The notes: generated by a model from the letters alone, not told the origin. Counted from the first letter of the stretch, positions 1 to 5,327 are shown. The stretch: 5,479 nucleotides of DNA from Opitutia bacterium (GCA_025363695.1 JANYDI010000153.1:1-5479), one strand, 5' to 3'. Made by a program: numbers and translations.

Positions 1-136
1 CTTACAACGGAATTTGCCGATCTCATTTTCATTTGTTCTTGAAAGAGTGCGAATGGCGCTTTAATTTAGGCTCACCAAAACTCCTTCTCAAGGATCTAAA
101 ATCTCTTCTCAAAAAACATTATTAGGTGTCAGCCCC
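1..136 (+). mobile_element. Right end of an IS1595-like insertion sequence
   Basis: The first 136 bases carry the end of a transposase reading frame followed within a few bases by GTGTCAGCCCC (126-136). Read inward, this end is GGGGCTGACAC, which fits the GGGG-start terminal repeats I recall for the IS1595 family. The next eight bases, AAAAAATT (137-144), are the candidate target duplication; 8 bp is the size known for this family. The left end lies outside the window, so neither the inverted repeat nor the duplication can be paired here. The element directly joins an open reading frame that has no upstream start, which suggests it inserted into that gene. Confidence 0.7.
3..125 (+). CDS. IS1595-type (ISXO2-like) transposase, C-terminal 40 residues
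   Basis: Frame 3 is open from the window edge to a TAG at 123-125. It reads YNGICRSHFHLFLKECEWRF at its start and ends in a lysine- and leucine-rich tail (LLLKDLKSLLKKHY). The pattern YNG...HF..FLKECE.RFN is what I recognise as the C-terminus of ISXO2-like/IS1595 DDE transposases, following the last catalytic acidic residue. The catalytic residues themselves lie upstream and outside the window, so it is impossible to say whether the transposase is intact. The stop codon sits one base before the inferred terminal inverted repeat, the usual compact layout of an IS. The family call is from memory of the motif; no search was run. Confidence 0.72.
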   Translation, partial: YNGICRSHFHLFLKECEWRFNLGSPKLLLKDLKSLLKKHY

Positions 137-144
137 AAAAAATT
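137..144. repeat. Candidate 8-bp target-site duplication, AAAAAATT
   Basis: These eight bases follow the presumed IS end at 136. Their partner would lie beyond the left end of the element, outside the window. An A/T-rich target would be ordinary for the family. This is inference from element geometry only. Confidence 0.35.
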
Positions 145-625
145 TATTGAAAGTGGTCAAACGCTCAAAGCGCTGCTGCCTCTTAAAACAAGACTTCTAA
201 AAACAGATACAGATGTTAAAATTGAGAAGATTGCTGCTGCAGCGAGTACTCCGAACGAGGCATCTGTTGTGGCAACACTGAAACTAATCCACGAAAATTT
301 AGAAGCCGTGGGGTCTTTGACTAGTGCAAATCTGCTGTCTAGCGTCATTAAGCTAGAAGAGAAACAGTTAATGAATCTTTTTGAACTATGCACCCGTGAA
401 TCGTTTCGTAATATCATGTATGCAGCACGCTTTAGCGAGAATCCAGAGCTACGTCAGCTGCATCAAAAAGGAATGACGCTTTTCCTTGCCGTGAATGCAA
501 GCTTAGGCTTCCCGATTCCTCACGGGTTGGGCAATGATACTCTTAAAACATGGATTGATTCCATTCCATCAGAGAAATTAGAGAAAAATGAGCCAAAGAC
601 TCTTAGTGTAATGTCAAATCGCTAG
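137..625 (+). CDS. Unrecognised protein, 5'-truncated by the IS; possible GTG start at 269
   Basis: Frame 2 is open from base 65 to a TAG at 623-625, but bases 65-136 belong to the IS, so the gene-derived part begins about 137. The product is leucine-, alanine- and lysine-rich and looks mostly helical (e.g. EKIAAAAS, LLSSVIKLEEKQLMNLFEL), with a later segment GFPIPHGLGNDTLKTWIDSI. No signal peptide, membrane span or known motif is visible. There is no ATG before codon 370. A GTG at 269 has GAGG at 257-260 eight bases upstream and could give a 118-residue product. However, protein-like sequence continues upstream of it (KKFIESGQTLKALLPLKTRL), so I favour a 3' gene remnant cut off by the insertion. 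I do not recognise the family. The frame also continues past the TAG (see next feature). Confidence 0.6.
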   Translation, partial: KKFIESGQTLKALLPLKTRLLKTDTDVKIEKIAAAASTPNEASVVATLKLIHENLEAVGSLTSANLLSSVIKLEEKQLMNLFELCTRESFRNIMYAARFSENPELRQLHQKGMTLFLAVNASLGFPIPHGLGNDTLKTWIDSIPSEKLEKNEPKTLSVMSNR

Positions 626-769
626 CAATTGCGTGTACAAAAAGGGGAGGGAAAGTTTTTCCAACAAGGCATTACTTCATTACCCTTGCCCCCCTCCTCC
701 CCGGAAGCCCAAGCCCAAACCAATGCCCTGCTCGAGGCCATTCTAAGCCCTCCCTCCCCCCAAGCCTAA
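626..769 (+). pseudogene. In-frame continuation after the TAG stop, 47 codons
   Basis: After the TAG at 623-625 the same frame stays open for 47 more codons to a TAA at 767-769. It reads QLRVQKGEGKFFQQG, then a proline-rich part with LPLPPSSPEAQAQTNALLEA. This looks more like a natural C-terminus than intergenic DNA. The simplest reading is a nonsense mutation in a gene already disabled by the IS. The C-rich base composition makes a chance open frame easier, which limits confidence. Readthrough cannot be excluded but nothing in the sequence requires it. Confidence 0.4.
689..716 (-). other. Putative G-quadruplex motif on the minus strand
   Basis: Read on the minus strand, this stretch has four guanine runs (GGG, GGG, GGGG, GGGGGG) separated by CTT, CTTCC and AGGA. 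It therefore meets the usual G3+N1-7 pattern. A second C-rich block at 748-760 adds further guanine runs on the same strand. It lies about 125 bases upstream of the antiporter start. Whether it folds or has any role is unknown; it may only reflect proline codons of the decayed gene. Confidence 0.4.
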
Positions 770-783
770 AGCCATAATTTATT

Positions 784-814
784 TTGCTTGTTTTCTGGAG
801 CACAATCGTATACT
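784..814 (+). promoter_or_regulatory. Weak candidate sigma70-type promoter for the antiporter gene
   Basis: TATACT at 809-814 is a good -10 match. The best -35 candidate is TTGCTT at 784-789, but the spacer is 19 bases, so the call is weak. Transcription would begin near 821, leaving a leader of about 20 bases that contains the ribosome binding site. Confidence 0.3.
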
Positions 815-824
815 CCTGTACGAT
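805..824. promoter_or_regulatory. Inverted repeat ATCGTA-N8-TACGAT overlapping the -10
   Basis: Six-base arms at 805-810 and 819-824 flank an eight-base centre. The repeat overlaps the candidate -10 (809-814) and the expected start point. This is the position of a typical repressor operator. No regulator can be named, and short inverted repeats also occur by chance. Confidence 0.3.
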
Positions 825-829
825 CGTTT

Positions 830-834
830 AGGAG
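830..834 (+). promoter_or_regulatory. Ribosome binding site AGGAG for the antiporter
   Basis: AGGAG lies six bases before the ATG at 841. It is the only strong Shine-Dalgarno sequence in front of the three complete genes and fixes this start. Confidence 0.8.
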
Positions 835-840
835 ATCTTT

Positions 841-2151
841 ATGCTCATTACACAGTCTACTGCTTCCACGGGTCTAGAGACACAGACGCACCAAAGCTAC
901 GCCTATTGGCGGATGCGTCTGATGTGCGCGTTGATCGTTGGTTATGCGGCCATGTACTTGGTGCGGAGTAATTTTGCCATTGCCATGCCGCAAATGCTCA
1001 AGGAGCTTGGCTACGAAAAATGGCAAATTGGTAGCGTCATCACCACGGGGTCCCTTGTTTATGGGGTTTCTAAGTTTATCAGTGGCGTGATGGCGGATCG
1101 CTCAAACACACGCTACTTTATGTCGATAGGCCTTTTGGGGGCTGCCTTGGCCAATATTGCCATTGGGCTTTCAGACACTTTGTGGACCATAGGCGTGTTT
1201 TGCGTGATCAATCAGTGTTTTCAGTCGATGGGTTGGCCGTCTTGCACGCGAACGCTTACCCGTTGGTATGGACCCAGTGACCTCGGAACTAAATGGGCGA
1301 TATGCAATATCTCCCATCAAGTAGGGGCCAGTATCATTATGGTAGCAGGCGCTTGGCTCGTTACGCATTACTCTTGGCGCCATGCTTTTATTGTCCCTGG
1401 AATCGTCTGCGTGTTTTTGGCCTTCTTTATTTTTGAACGCCTCAGGGACACGCCCGAGTCCTTGGGCTTGCCCTCCATCGAGGAGTACGAAGGCCTGGCG
1501 CGCCGCGTGCAATCGAATCAAGAAGAAGAAAACCTTTCTTTTTTTAATATTTTCCTTAAGTATTTATTGCCCAATAGACACCTTTGGAATGTGTGTTTTG
1601 CTAACTTTTTTGTCTACGTTGTTCGTTATGGCATTATTTATTGGGCTCCTACGTATTTTCGAGAAGCTAAGGGCGTTTCGCTGTTACAAGCGGGTTGGTA
1701 TACGACAGCCTTTGAGTTTGCAGGCCTTTTGGGCGGAGTGGCAGCCGGTTGGCTTTCAGACCGCGTCTTTGCTGGCTATAGAGGTCGCGTAGGCTTTTTG
1801 TTCATGATGTGCGTCTCGGTGGGCATTTTGCTCTTCTGGCTAGCTCCAGGGACGACCCCTTGGCTCAGCACCCTTTTGATGATTGCTATGGGCTTCTTTA
1901 TCTATGGCCCCCAAGTCCTTGTCGGCGTTGCCGCTGCTGAGTTCGGCTCGAAAAAAGCCGCTTGCGCTGCCGCTGGCTTCACCGGCGTCTTCGGCGCTGG
2001 CCTCGGCGCTGCCGTTGCCGGCGTAGGCATTGGCGCCTTGGTCGACAACTTCGGCTGGGATGCCATGCTCTTCATGCTTGTCGTCTTCGGCTTCATCGGC
2101 GCTGGCCTGTTCATGATGAATTGGAATGTTTCGTGCCAGGTGAAGAGGTAA
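841..2151 (+). CDS. uhpC: UhpC-like organophosphate:phosphate antiporter (major facilitator superfamily)
   Basis: This 436-residue inner-membrane protein has about 12 hydrophobic segments, in two bundles of six, joined by a charged loop near 200-245. That is the normal length for the GlpT/UhpT/UhpC family. Family landmarks are present: YLVRSNF with Arg42 in TM1 and YVVRYGIIYWAP with Arg262 in TM7, matching the two phosphate-binding arginines of GlpT. Lys78 and the ADRSN loop motif (85-89) follow TM2, His159 lies in NISHQVG, and IYGPQVLVGVAAAE (354-367) is very UhpC-like. In E. coli UhpC senses glucose-6-phosphate together with UhpB; chlamydial UhpC is reported to transport it in exchange for phosphate. 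No uhpA or uhpB is nearby, so transport is more likely here. The start is supported by AGGAG. Codons from about 1920 to 2110 are much richer in G+C than the rest. A structured repeat begins at its stop codon. Confidence 0.85.
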   Translation: MLITQSTASTGLETQTHQSYAYWRMRLMCALIVGYAAMYLVRSNFAIAMPQMLKELGYEKWQIGSVITTGSLVYGVSKFISGVMADRSNTRYFMSIGLLGAALANIAIGLSDTLWTIGVFCVINQCFQSMGWPSCTRTLTRWYGPSDLGTKWAICNISHQVGASIIMVAGAWLVTHYSWRHAFIVPGIVCVFLAFFIFERLRDTPESLGLPSIEEYEGLARRVQSNQEEENLSFFNIFLKYLLPNRHLWNVCFANFFVYVVRYGIIYWAPTYFREAKGVSLLQAGWYTTAFEFAGLLGGVAAGWLSDRVFAGYRGRVGFLFMMCVSVGILLFWLAPGTTPWLSTLLMIAMGFFIYGPQVLVGVAAAEFGSKKAACAAAGFTGVFGAGLGAAVAGVGIGALVDNFGWDAMLFMLVVFGFIGAGLFMMNWNVSCQVKR

Positions 2152-2277
2152 GGGGCTAAGGGGCATTCATGCCCCTTAGGATCCCCTACAGGTAGCGATT
2201 TTATAAAATGCGATGCATTTTAATAAAATCGCTACCTGGTAGCATATACTAAGCCCCCCACAGATTCCTTCGGAATC
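2151..2277 (+). repeat. 3'-end structured repeat, copy A (after the antiporter)
   Basis: The copy starts at the last base of the TAA. Parts in order are: a hairpin CTAAGGGGC/GCCCCTTAG (2156-2179); the box GGATCCCCTA (2179-2188); a long near-perfect hairpin with arms 2191-2211 and 2215-2236 (one unpaired T) around GAT; a 16-base linker; GCCCCCCACA; and a small hairpin GATTCC-TTC-GGAATC (2263-2277). The same order, with matching linker length, recurs at 4866-4991 with different but still paired stems. No coding potential is seen. It could act as a terminator or mRNA 3'-end stabiliser, or be a REP/MITE-like mobile palindrome. Confidence 0.8.
2156..2179 (+). terminator. Hairpin just after the antiporter stop, no T-tract
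   Basis: A perfect nine-base-pair stem, CTAAGGGGC/GCCCCTTAG, closes a six-base loop five bases after the stop. AGGGG (2151-2155) and CCCCT (2183-2187) can extend it past a three-base bulge. There is no run of T after it, so intrinsic termination is only plausible; it may instead protect the mRNA end. Confidence 0.5.
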
Positions 2278-2380
2278 AGACAACCCTTTGTCTCCGCTTA
2301 GGAAGGCGATTTTTGTAAATGCGTAGCATTTATGAAAATCGCCTTCCTAGGGGGGTCCAGGGGGCGCAAGCGCCCCCTGG
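2278..2380 (-). repeat. 3'-end structured repeat, copy B (after the response regulator)
   Basis: Read on the minus strand, this copy begins one base after the regulator's TAG. It shows CCAGGGGGCGC/GCGCCCCCTGG, then the box GGACCCCCCTA, then a long hairpin (2297-2351) whose arms hold GGCGATTTT and AAATGC around a TAC loop. It ends with a small hairpin AGACAA/TTGTCT (2278-2293). The linker before the small hairpin is shorter than in the other two copies. It abuts copy A, so the whole gap between the convergent genes is made of two copies facing each other. Confidence 0.72.
2357..2380 (-). terminator. GC-rich hairpin just after the regulator stop
   Basis: CCAGGGGGCGC and GCGCCCCCTGG form an eleven-base-pair palindrome with a two-base centre (a four-base loop in practice). 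It lies immediately downstream of the regulator's stop. It is symmetric, so it could act on both strands. No T-tract follows on the minus strand. Confidence 0.55.
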
Positions 2381-2381
2381 C

Positions 2382-3701
2382 CTACACAGCCTGGTAAAGT
2401 TTCAGCTTGTTGCGTAGGACGCGGGTGTTAATTTTCAGCAGGTCGGCAGCTTTTTCGAGGCTACCGCCGCTTTGGGAGAGGACGCTGAGGATGTGATCGC
2501 GCTCGAGGGCTTCGAGGCTTTTTATGGGACAGGAGTCGTGAGCGTTTTGAGGATGGGTGAGGGCCAGCGTGAGGAGGTCCATTTTTTTACCTTCTTCGGA
2601 CAAAATGATGGCCCGTGAGAGTGCATTTTGGAGCTGACGCACATTGCCGGGCCAAGGGTATTGCAGGAGCGCTTCCCTAACTTCATCGGTGAAGCCGAGG
2701 ATTATCTTGTTATATTTATTAGCGTATTCGTGAAGAAAATGTTCTGCCAATATAAGGATATCCTGACCGCGTTGGCGCAGGGGAGGGACTTGTATGGGAA
2801 AAACGTTGAGTCGGTAGTAGAGGTCTTCGCGGAATTCGCCGCATTCGACGGCTTTTTGTAAATCCTTGTTCGTTGAAGCAATCAAGCGGACCTGCACGTT
2901 TAGGGTTTTGTTGCCGCCCACGCGTTCAAATTGATGTTCTTGCAACACGCGTAGGAGTTTTGCTTGGATGCGTGGAGAAATTTCTCCGATTTCGTCCAGC
3001 AAAAGGGTCCCATGATTGGCCGACTCGAAGCGTCCTTCGCGCGCTTGATTGGCTCCCGTAAAGGAGCCTTTTTCATGGCCAAAAAGCTCACTTTCAATCA
3101 GGTTTTCTGAAAGCGCAGCACAGTTAATTTTAATAAAAGGTTTTTGATTTAGCGAGCTAAGCCTATGGATTTCATTAGAAACTTCCTCTTTTCCTGTGCC
3201 ATTTTCTCCGGTAATCATGACGGTAGCCTCCGTGGCAGATACCTTGCCAATCAGTGCTTTAAGCTGCAGCATGCAGGAGCTCTCACCAATTAAGGGACTG
3301 CCCTGCCCTTCAGAGGCTTTGATGGCCAGGCTGTTTTTTTCAGGAGCACTTTCCGCCTTTTTCAAAATGAGCTCAATGCTTTCAACGGAAAACGGCTTCA
3401 AAATATAATCAAAGGCACCCATTTGCATGCATTTAACGGCACATTCAACACTCCCATGCCCGGTCATCATGACGACTCTAGGGCTGTTTGCGCGGGTGTG
3501 CGAGAGCAACTCCATGCCCTGACCATCAGGAAGGCACATGTCTGCGAAAACAAGATCAAAATGATCTTTTTCTAAAAGGCTACGTACCTGCGCTAGCGTC
3601 GAGCAACTGGCTACACAATAACGACGCTTGCGCAATTGCTCCTGCAAGCTTTTTCGTATGATAAGCTCGTCATCAAGAACAATGATTTTGTTGATTTTCA
3701 T
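2382..3701 (-). CDS. NtrC/AtoC-family sigma54-dependent response regulator
   Basis: This 439-residue cytoplasmic activator has all three expected domains. The receiver (about 4-120) has Asp10/Asp11, phosphoacceptor Asp54 (FADMCLPDG), Thr80 and Lys102. The AAA+ sigma54-interaction domain (about 137-370) has Walker A GENGTGKE (165-172), the sigma54-contact loop GSFTGA (212-217, usually GAFTGA), Walker B LLLDEIGE (233-240), and arginines in REDLYYRL and the PWPGNVRQL motif. The C-terminal Fis-type helix-turn-helix (about 395-435) has GGSLEKAADLLKINTRVLRN. From memory, chlamydial CtcC lacks this DNA-binding domain; here it appears intact. Phosphorylation by a histidine kinase would drive ATP-dependent opening of sigma54 promoters. 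No kinase gene lies beside it, so it is an orphan here. The first ATG precedes the receiver's KIIVLDDE strand, with only AGG touching the ATG as a ribosome site. Confidence 0.93.
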   Translation of the reverse strand: MKINKIIVLDDELIIRKSLQEQLRKRRYCVASCSTLAQVRSLLEKDHFDLVFADMCLPDGQGMELLSHTRANSPRVVMMTGHGSVECAVKCMQMGAFDYILKPFSVESIELILKKAESAPEKNSLAIKASEGQGSPLIGESSCMLQLKALIGKVSATEATVMITGENGTGKEEVSNEIHRLSSLNQKPFIKINCAALSENLIESELFGHEKGSFTGANQAREGRFESANHGTLLLDEIGEISPRIQAKLLRVLQEHQFERVGGNKTLNVQVRLIASTNKDLQKAVECGEFREDLYYRLNVFPIQVPPLRQRGQDILILAEHFLHEYANKYNKIILGFTDEVREALLQYPWPGNVRQLQNALSRAIILSEEGKKMDLLTLALTHPQNAHDSCPIKSLEALERDHILSVLSQSGGSLEKAADLLKINTRVLRNKLKLYQAV

Positions 3702-3726
3702 CCTGCTTTTGTAAGATAAGATTTTT

Positions 3727-3755
3727 ATAATACATTAACAGGATTGCGTTATCAA
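3727..3755 (-). promoter_or_regulatory. Sigma70-type promoter of the response regulator
   Basis: On the minus strand TTGATA (3755-3750) and TATTAT (3732-3727) are separated by exactly 17 bases; each matches the consensus at five of six positions. Transcription would start near 3720, giving a leader of about 19 bases before the ATG at 3701. This is the best promoter in the window and suggests housekeeping expression of the regulator. Confidence 0.65.
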
Positions 3756-3835
3756 GTTTTTTATATAGTTATAATTTAATTATGATGAATAACTGTTTGA
3801 GTGGAAATATTGTTATTGCATAGACTTCAAATGAT

Positions 3836-3841
3836 TATAAT
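3836..3841 (+). promoter_or_regulatory. TATAAT -10 box of the phospholipase gene; possible leaderless start
   Basis: A perfect TATAAT ends nine bases before the ATG at 3851. Transcription would then begin about 3848-3850, giving an almost leaderless mRNA. Consistent with that, no Shine-Dalgarno sequence is visible before the ATG. No good -35 is present at 16-18 bases; TTATTG at 3813-3818 is the 17-base-spaced hexamer. The region is very A/T-rich, so a chance match is possible. Confidence 0.4.
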
Positions 3842-3850
3842 AATACATCC

Positions 3851-4918
3851 ATGAGATATATTTATATATTTTTGAATTTTTTGTGCATTCAGGGCCTTGT
3901 TAGAGGCGATACTGCTGACTGGATGATGGAATTTGGGGCACAGGAGCCTTCTCGGACGCTTTATAGCATAGCCATTCCCGGGAGTCATGATTCAGCAACC
4001 TACAAACTTTCGTCCGATTTCGGCAAAAATCAGGATATTCCCTATGAGCTTCGCTACCTCAAGCACGGGCTGGCTCCTGTGATGAAAAAATGGGCTAAAG
4101 CACAGGGGGCAAACATCGCCCAACAGCTCGAAAATGGCGTACGTTACTTGGACCTGCGCATTATTTGGAATGATAGCAAAAAAGCCTTTTATAGCGTACA
4201 CAGCCTTTATGGGCCTCCTGTAGACGAAATTTTTGAAGCCATTTCTGGCTTTCTTGAATCACATCCCAAAGAAATTATTATTTTGCACATAGGAGACCTT
4301 CGTTACATGCCCGAAGGGAAGCACGACTTACTTGCCGAAAAAATAAAGGCTTCGTTTGGTGAAAAAATTGCCGACCTCAGTAATCCTCAAAACGTTACCT
4401 TTGAGAAGCTTTGGGAAGAAAATAAACAAATTATTGTTGTCTATCAAGAAGATACGACTGCTGGACGCTATGGGTTTGGTTACGGCTATAACATCAGTTC
4501 ACCTTGGCCCAATAAGCAAGATGCCCGTTCTTTAAAACAAGATCTTGATTACAGGATACAGAGCCGCCCCTATACGGCCAAAGACAGTATTCAGTTTTTT
4601 GTTCTCCAATGCCTGCTCACCCCAGACACCAGCACGATTGTTAACGGCCTTATCCCGTTCTCCCGGAATCCTCATTCCTTGGACGACTTTGCTGTAAAGG
4701 TAAACCCGCATATCGCTTCTTGGCTAAGCGAGTGGAAGGCCAGTGGAAAGATCAACATTGTCATAGCAGACTTCATGGATCAAAATATTGCCCGGGCCAT
4801 CATCAAGCTCAATGAACCAACGCCCGCTGAGGAGGTAGATAAGGGCCAAGAGGAGCTGGAAAGTAAGGGCCAAGGGAAGCTGGCTCCCCTTGGATCCCCT
4901 ATCGATAGCGAATTGTGA
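3851..4918 (+). CDS. Secreted PLCXD-like phosphatidylinositol-specific phospholipase C domain protein
   Basis: The 355-residue product begins with a hydrophobic segment (IYIFLNFLCIQGLV, 4-17), a likely export signal with cleavage near residue 19; no clear AXA or lipobox site is seen. The PLC X-type fold follows (about 33-321). IPGSHDSATY carries His46-Asp47, GVRYLDLRI carries Asp101 and Arg103, SVHSLYG carries the second histidine His117, and NIVIADFMD carries Asp307. These match the two catalytic histidines and active-site acid of PI-PLCs. Segments such as FLESHPKEIIIL, VLQCLLTPDTSTIVNGL and ARAIIKLN resemble eukaryotic PLCXD proteins. The likely reaction is cleavage of phosphatidylinositol lipids, perhaps in host membranes (inference). 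The tail after 321 is low-complexity: a 24-base duplication encodes two KGQ units and a structured repeat supplies GSPIDSEL and the stop. The start is the only ATG after the in-frame TAG at 3821. Confidence 0.85.
   Translation: MRYIYIFLNFLCIQGLVRGDTADWMMEFGAQEPSRTLYSIAIPGSHDSATYKLSSDFGKNQDIPYELRYLKHGLAPVMKKWAKAQGANIAQQLENGVRYLDLRIIWNDSKKAFYSVHSLYGPPVDEIFEAISGFLESHPKEIIILHIGDLRYMPEGKHDLLAEKIKASFGEKIADLSNPQNVTFEKLWEENKQIIVVYQEDTTAGRYGFGYGYNISSPWPNKQDARSLKQDLDYRIQSRPYTAKDSIQFFVLQCLLTPDTSTIVNGLIPFSRNPHSLDDFAVKVNPHIASWLSEWKASGKINIVIADFMDQNIARAIIKLNEPTPAEEVDKGQEELESKGQGKLAPLGSPIDSEL
4841..4883 (+). repeat. 24-base tandem duplication at the 3' end of the phospholipase gene
   Basis: AAGGGCCAAGAGGAGCTGG (4841-4859) recurs with two changes at 4865-4883, a period of 24 bases. 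It stays in frame and encodes KGQEELES then KGQGKLAP. The second unit supplies the left arm of the GC-rich hairpin of the following 3'-end repeat. Confidence 0.8.
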
Positions 4919-4991
4919 AAATGCTACGCATTTTCAACAATTCGCTATCGGATGAGGCGATACAAGGCCCCCCACAGATCGCGAAGCGATC
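4866..4991 (+). repeat. 3'-end structured repeat, copy C (overlaps the phospholipase stop)
   Basis: Parts in order are: a hairpin CCAAGGG/CCCTTGG (4870-4876 and 4887-4893); the box GGATCCCCTA (4892-4901); a long near-perfect hairpin with arms 4903-4924 and 4928-4950 (one unpaired base) around TAC; a 16-base linker; GCCCCCCACA; and a small hairpin GATCGC-GAA-GCGATC (4977-4991). The linker and the C-run box match copy A, while the stems have changed on both sides. The TGA stop (4916-4918) lies inside the left arm of the long hairpin, so this copy encodes the protein's last residues. Confidence 0.8.
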
Positions 4992-5022
4992 CGGGAGTAT
5001 TAATCCAAGCTTATTTCGAATA

Positions 5023-5283
5023 AAACCACATTATGGGAGCCCTGAAGGGGCGAAGGATGATAGCCCAGGGCTTTAGCCCTGGGTTTGGCATAGAAAAAAG
5101 ATTTAGAGCCCTACAGGGGCGATTCATTAAACCTGATATATTGCCCATAGTTGATTTTTAGATAAATTTGATACATTTTAAGAATCGCCCCTGTAGGGCT
5201 CTGGTTTATTTTCCAACCTAAACCCAGGGCTAAAGCCCTGGGCTATCATCCTTCGGCCTTTCAGGCCTCCCATAGTGTGGTTT
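5023..5283. repeat. Long imperfect inverted repeat, arms of about 105 bases
   Basis: The left arm runs 5023-5125 and the right arm 5172-5283 in reverse, around a 46-base A/T-rich centre. Exact paired blocks include 5051-5086 with 5220-5255 (36 bases) and 5105-5125 with 5172-5192 (21 bases). Each arm is built of three short palindromes: one around GCCCTGAAGGGGC, one reading CCCAGGGCTTTAGCCCTGGG, and one around GCCCTACAGGGGC. No reading frame of note is present. Similar G/C-rich short palindromes occur as dispersed repeats in many bacterial genomes; no function is assigned. Confidence 0.85.
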
Positions 5284-5327
5284 GTTTTTAAATAATTATC
5301 AACTCTATTAATTTAACTATTAATTAA

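Noticed and set aside
157..417. Minus-strand open frame of 86 codons opposite the truncated gene
   Set aside because: It lies antisense to a more protein-like plus-strand frame, has no ribosome site and shows no recognisable motif.
770..840. Sigma54 promoter upstream of the antiporter
   Set aside because: TGGAGCAC is present at about 796-803, but no correctly spaced TTGC-type -12 element follows.
1840..2166. Overlapping open frames opposite and alongside the antiporter 3' end
   Set aside because: They arise from the G+C-rich Ala/Gly codons of the real gene; the products are low-complexity and the antiporter frame matches its family throughout.
2151..2380. Integron attC-like sites (palindromes after genes)
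   Set aside because: The position is suggestive, but no GTTRRRY/RYYYAAC core pair was found, the copies on the two strands face each other, and no integrase is present.
3851..3910. Lipoprotein signal in the phospholipase (cysteine at residue 12)
   Set aside because: The residues before the cysteine (NFL) do not fit a lipobox, and the cysteine lies inside the hydrophobic stretch rather than after it.
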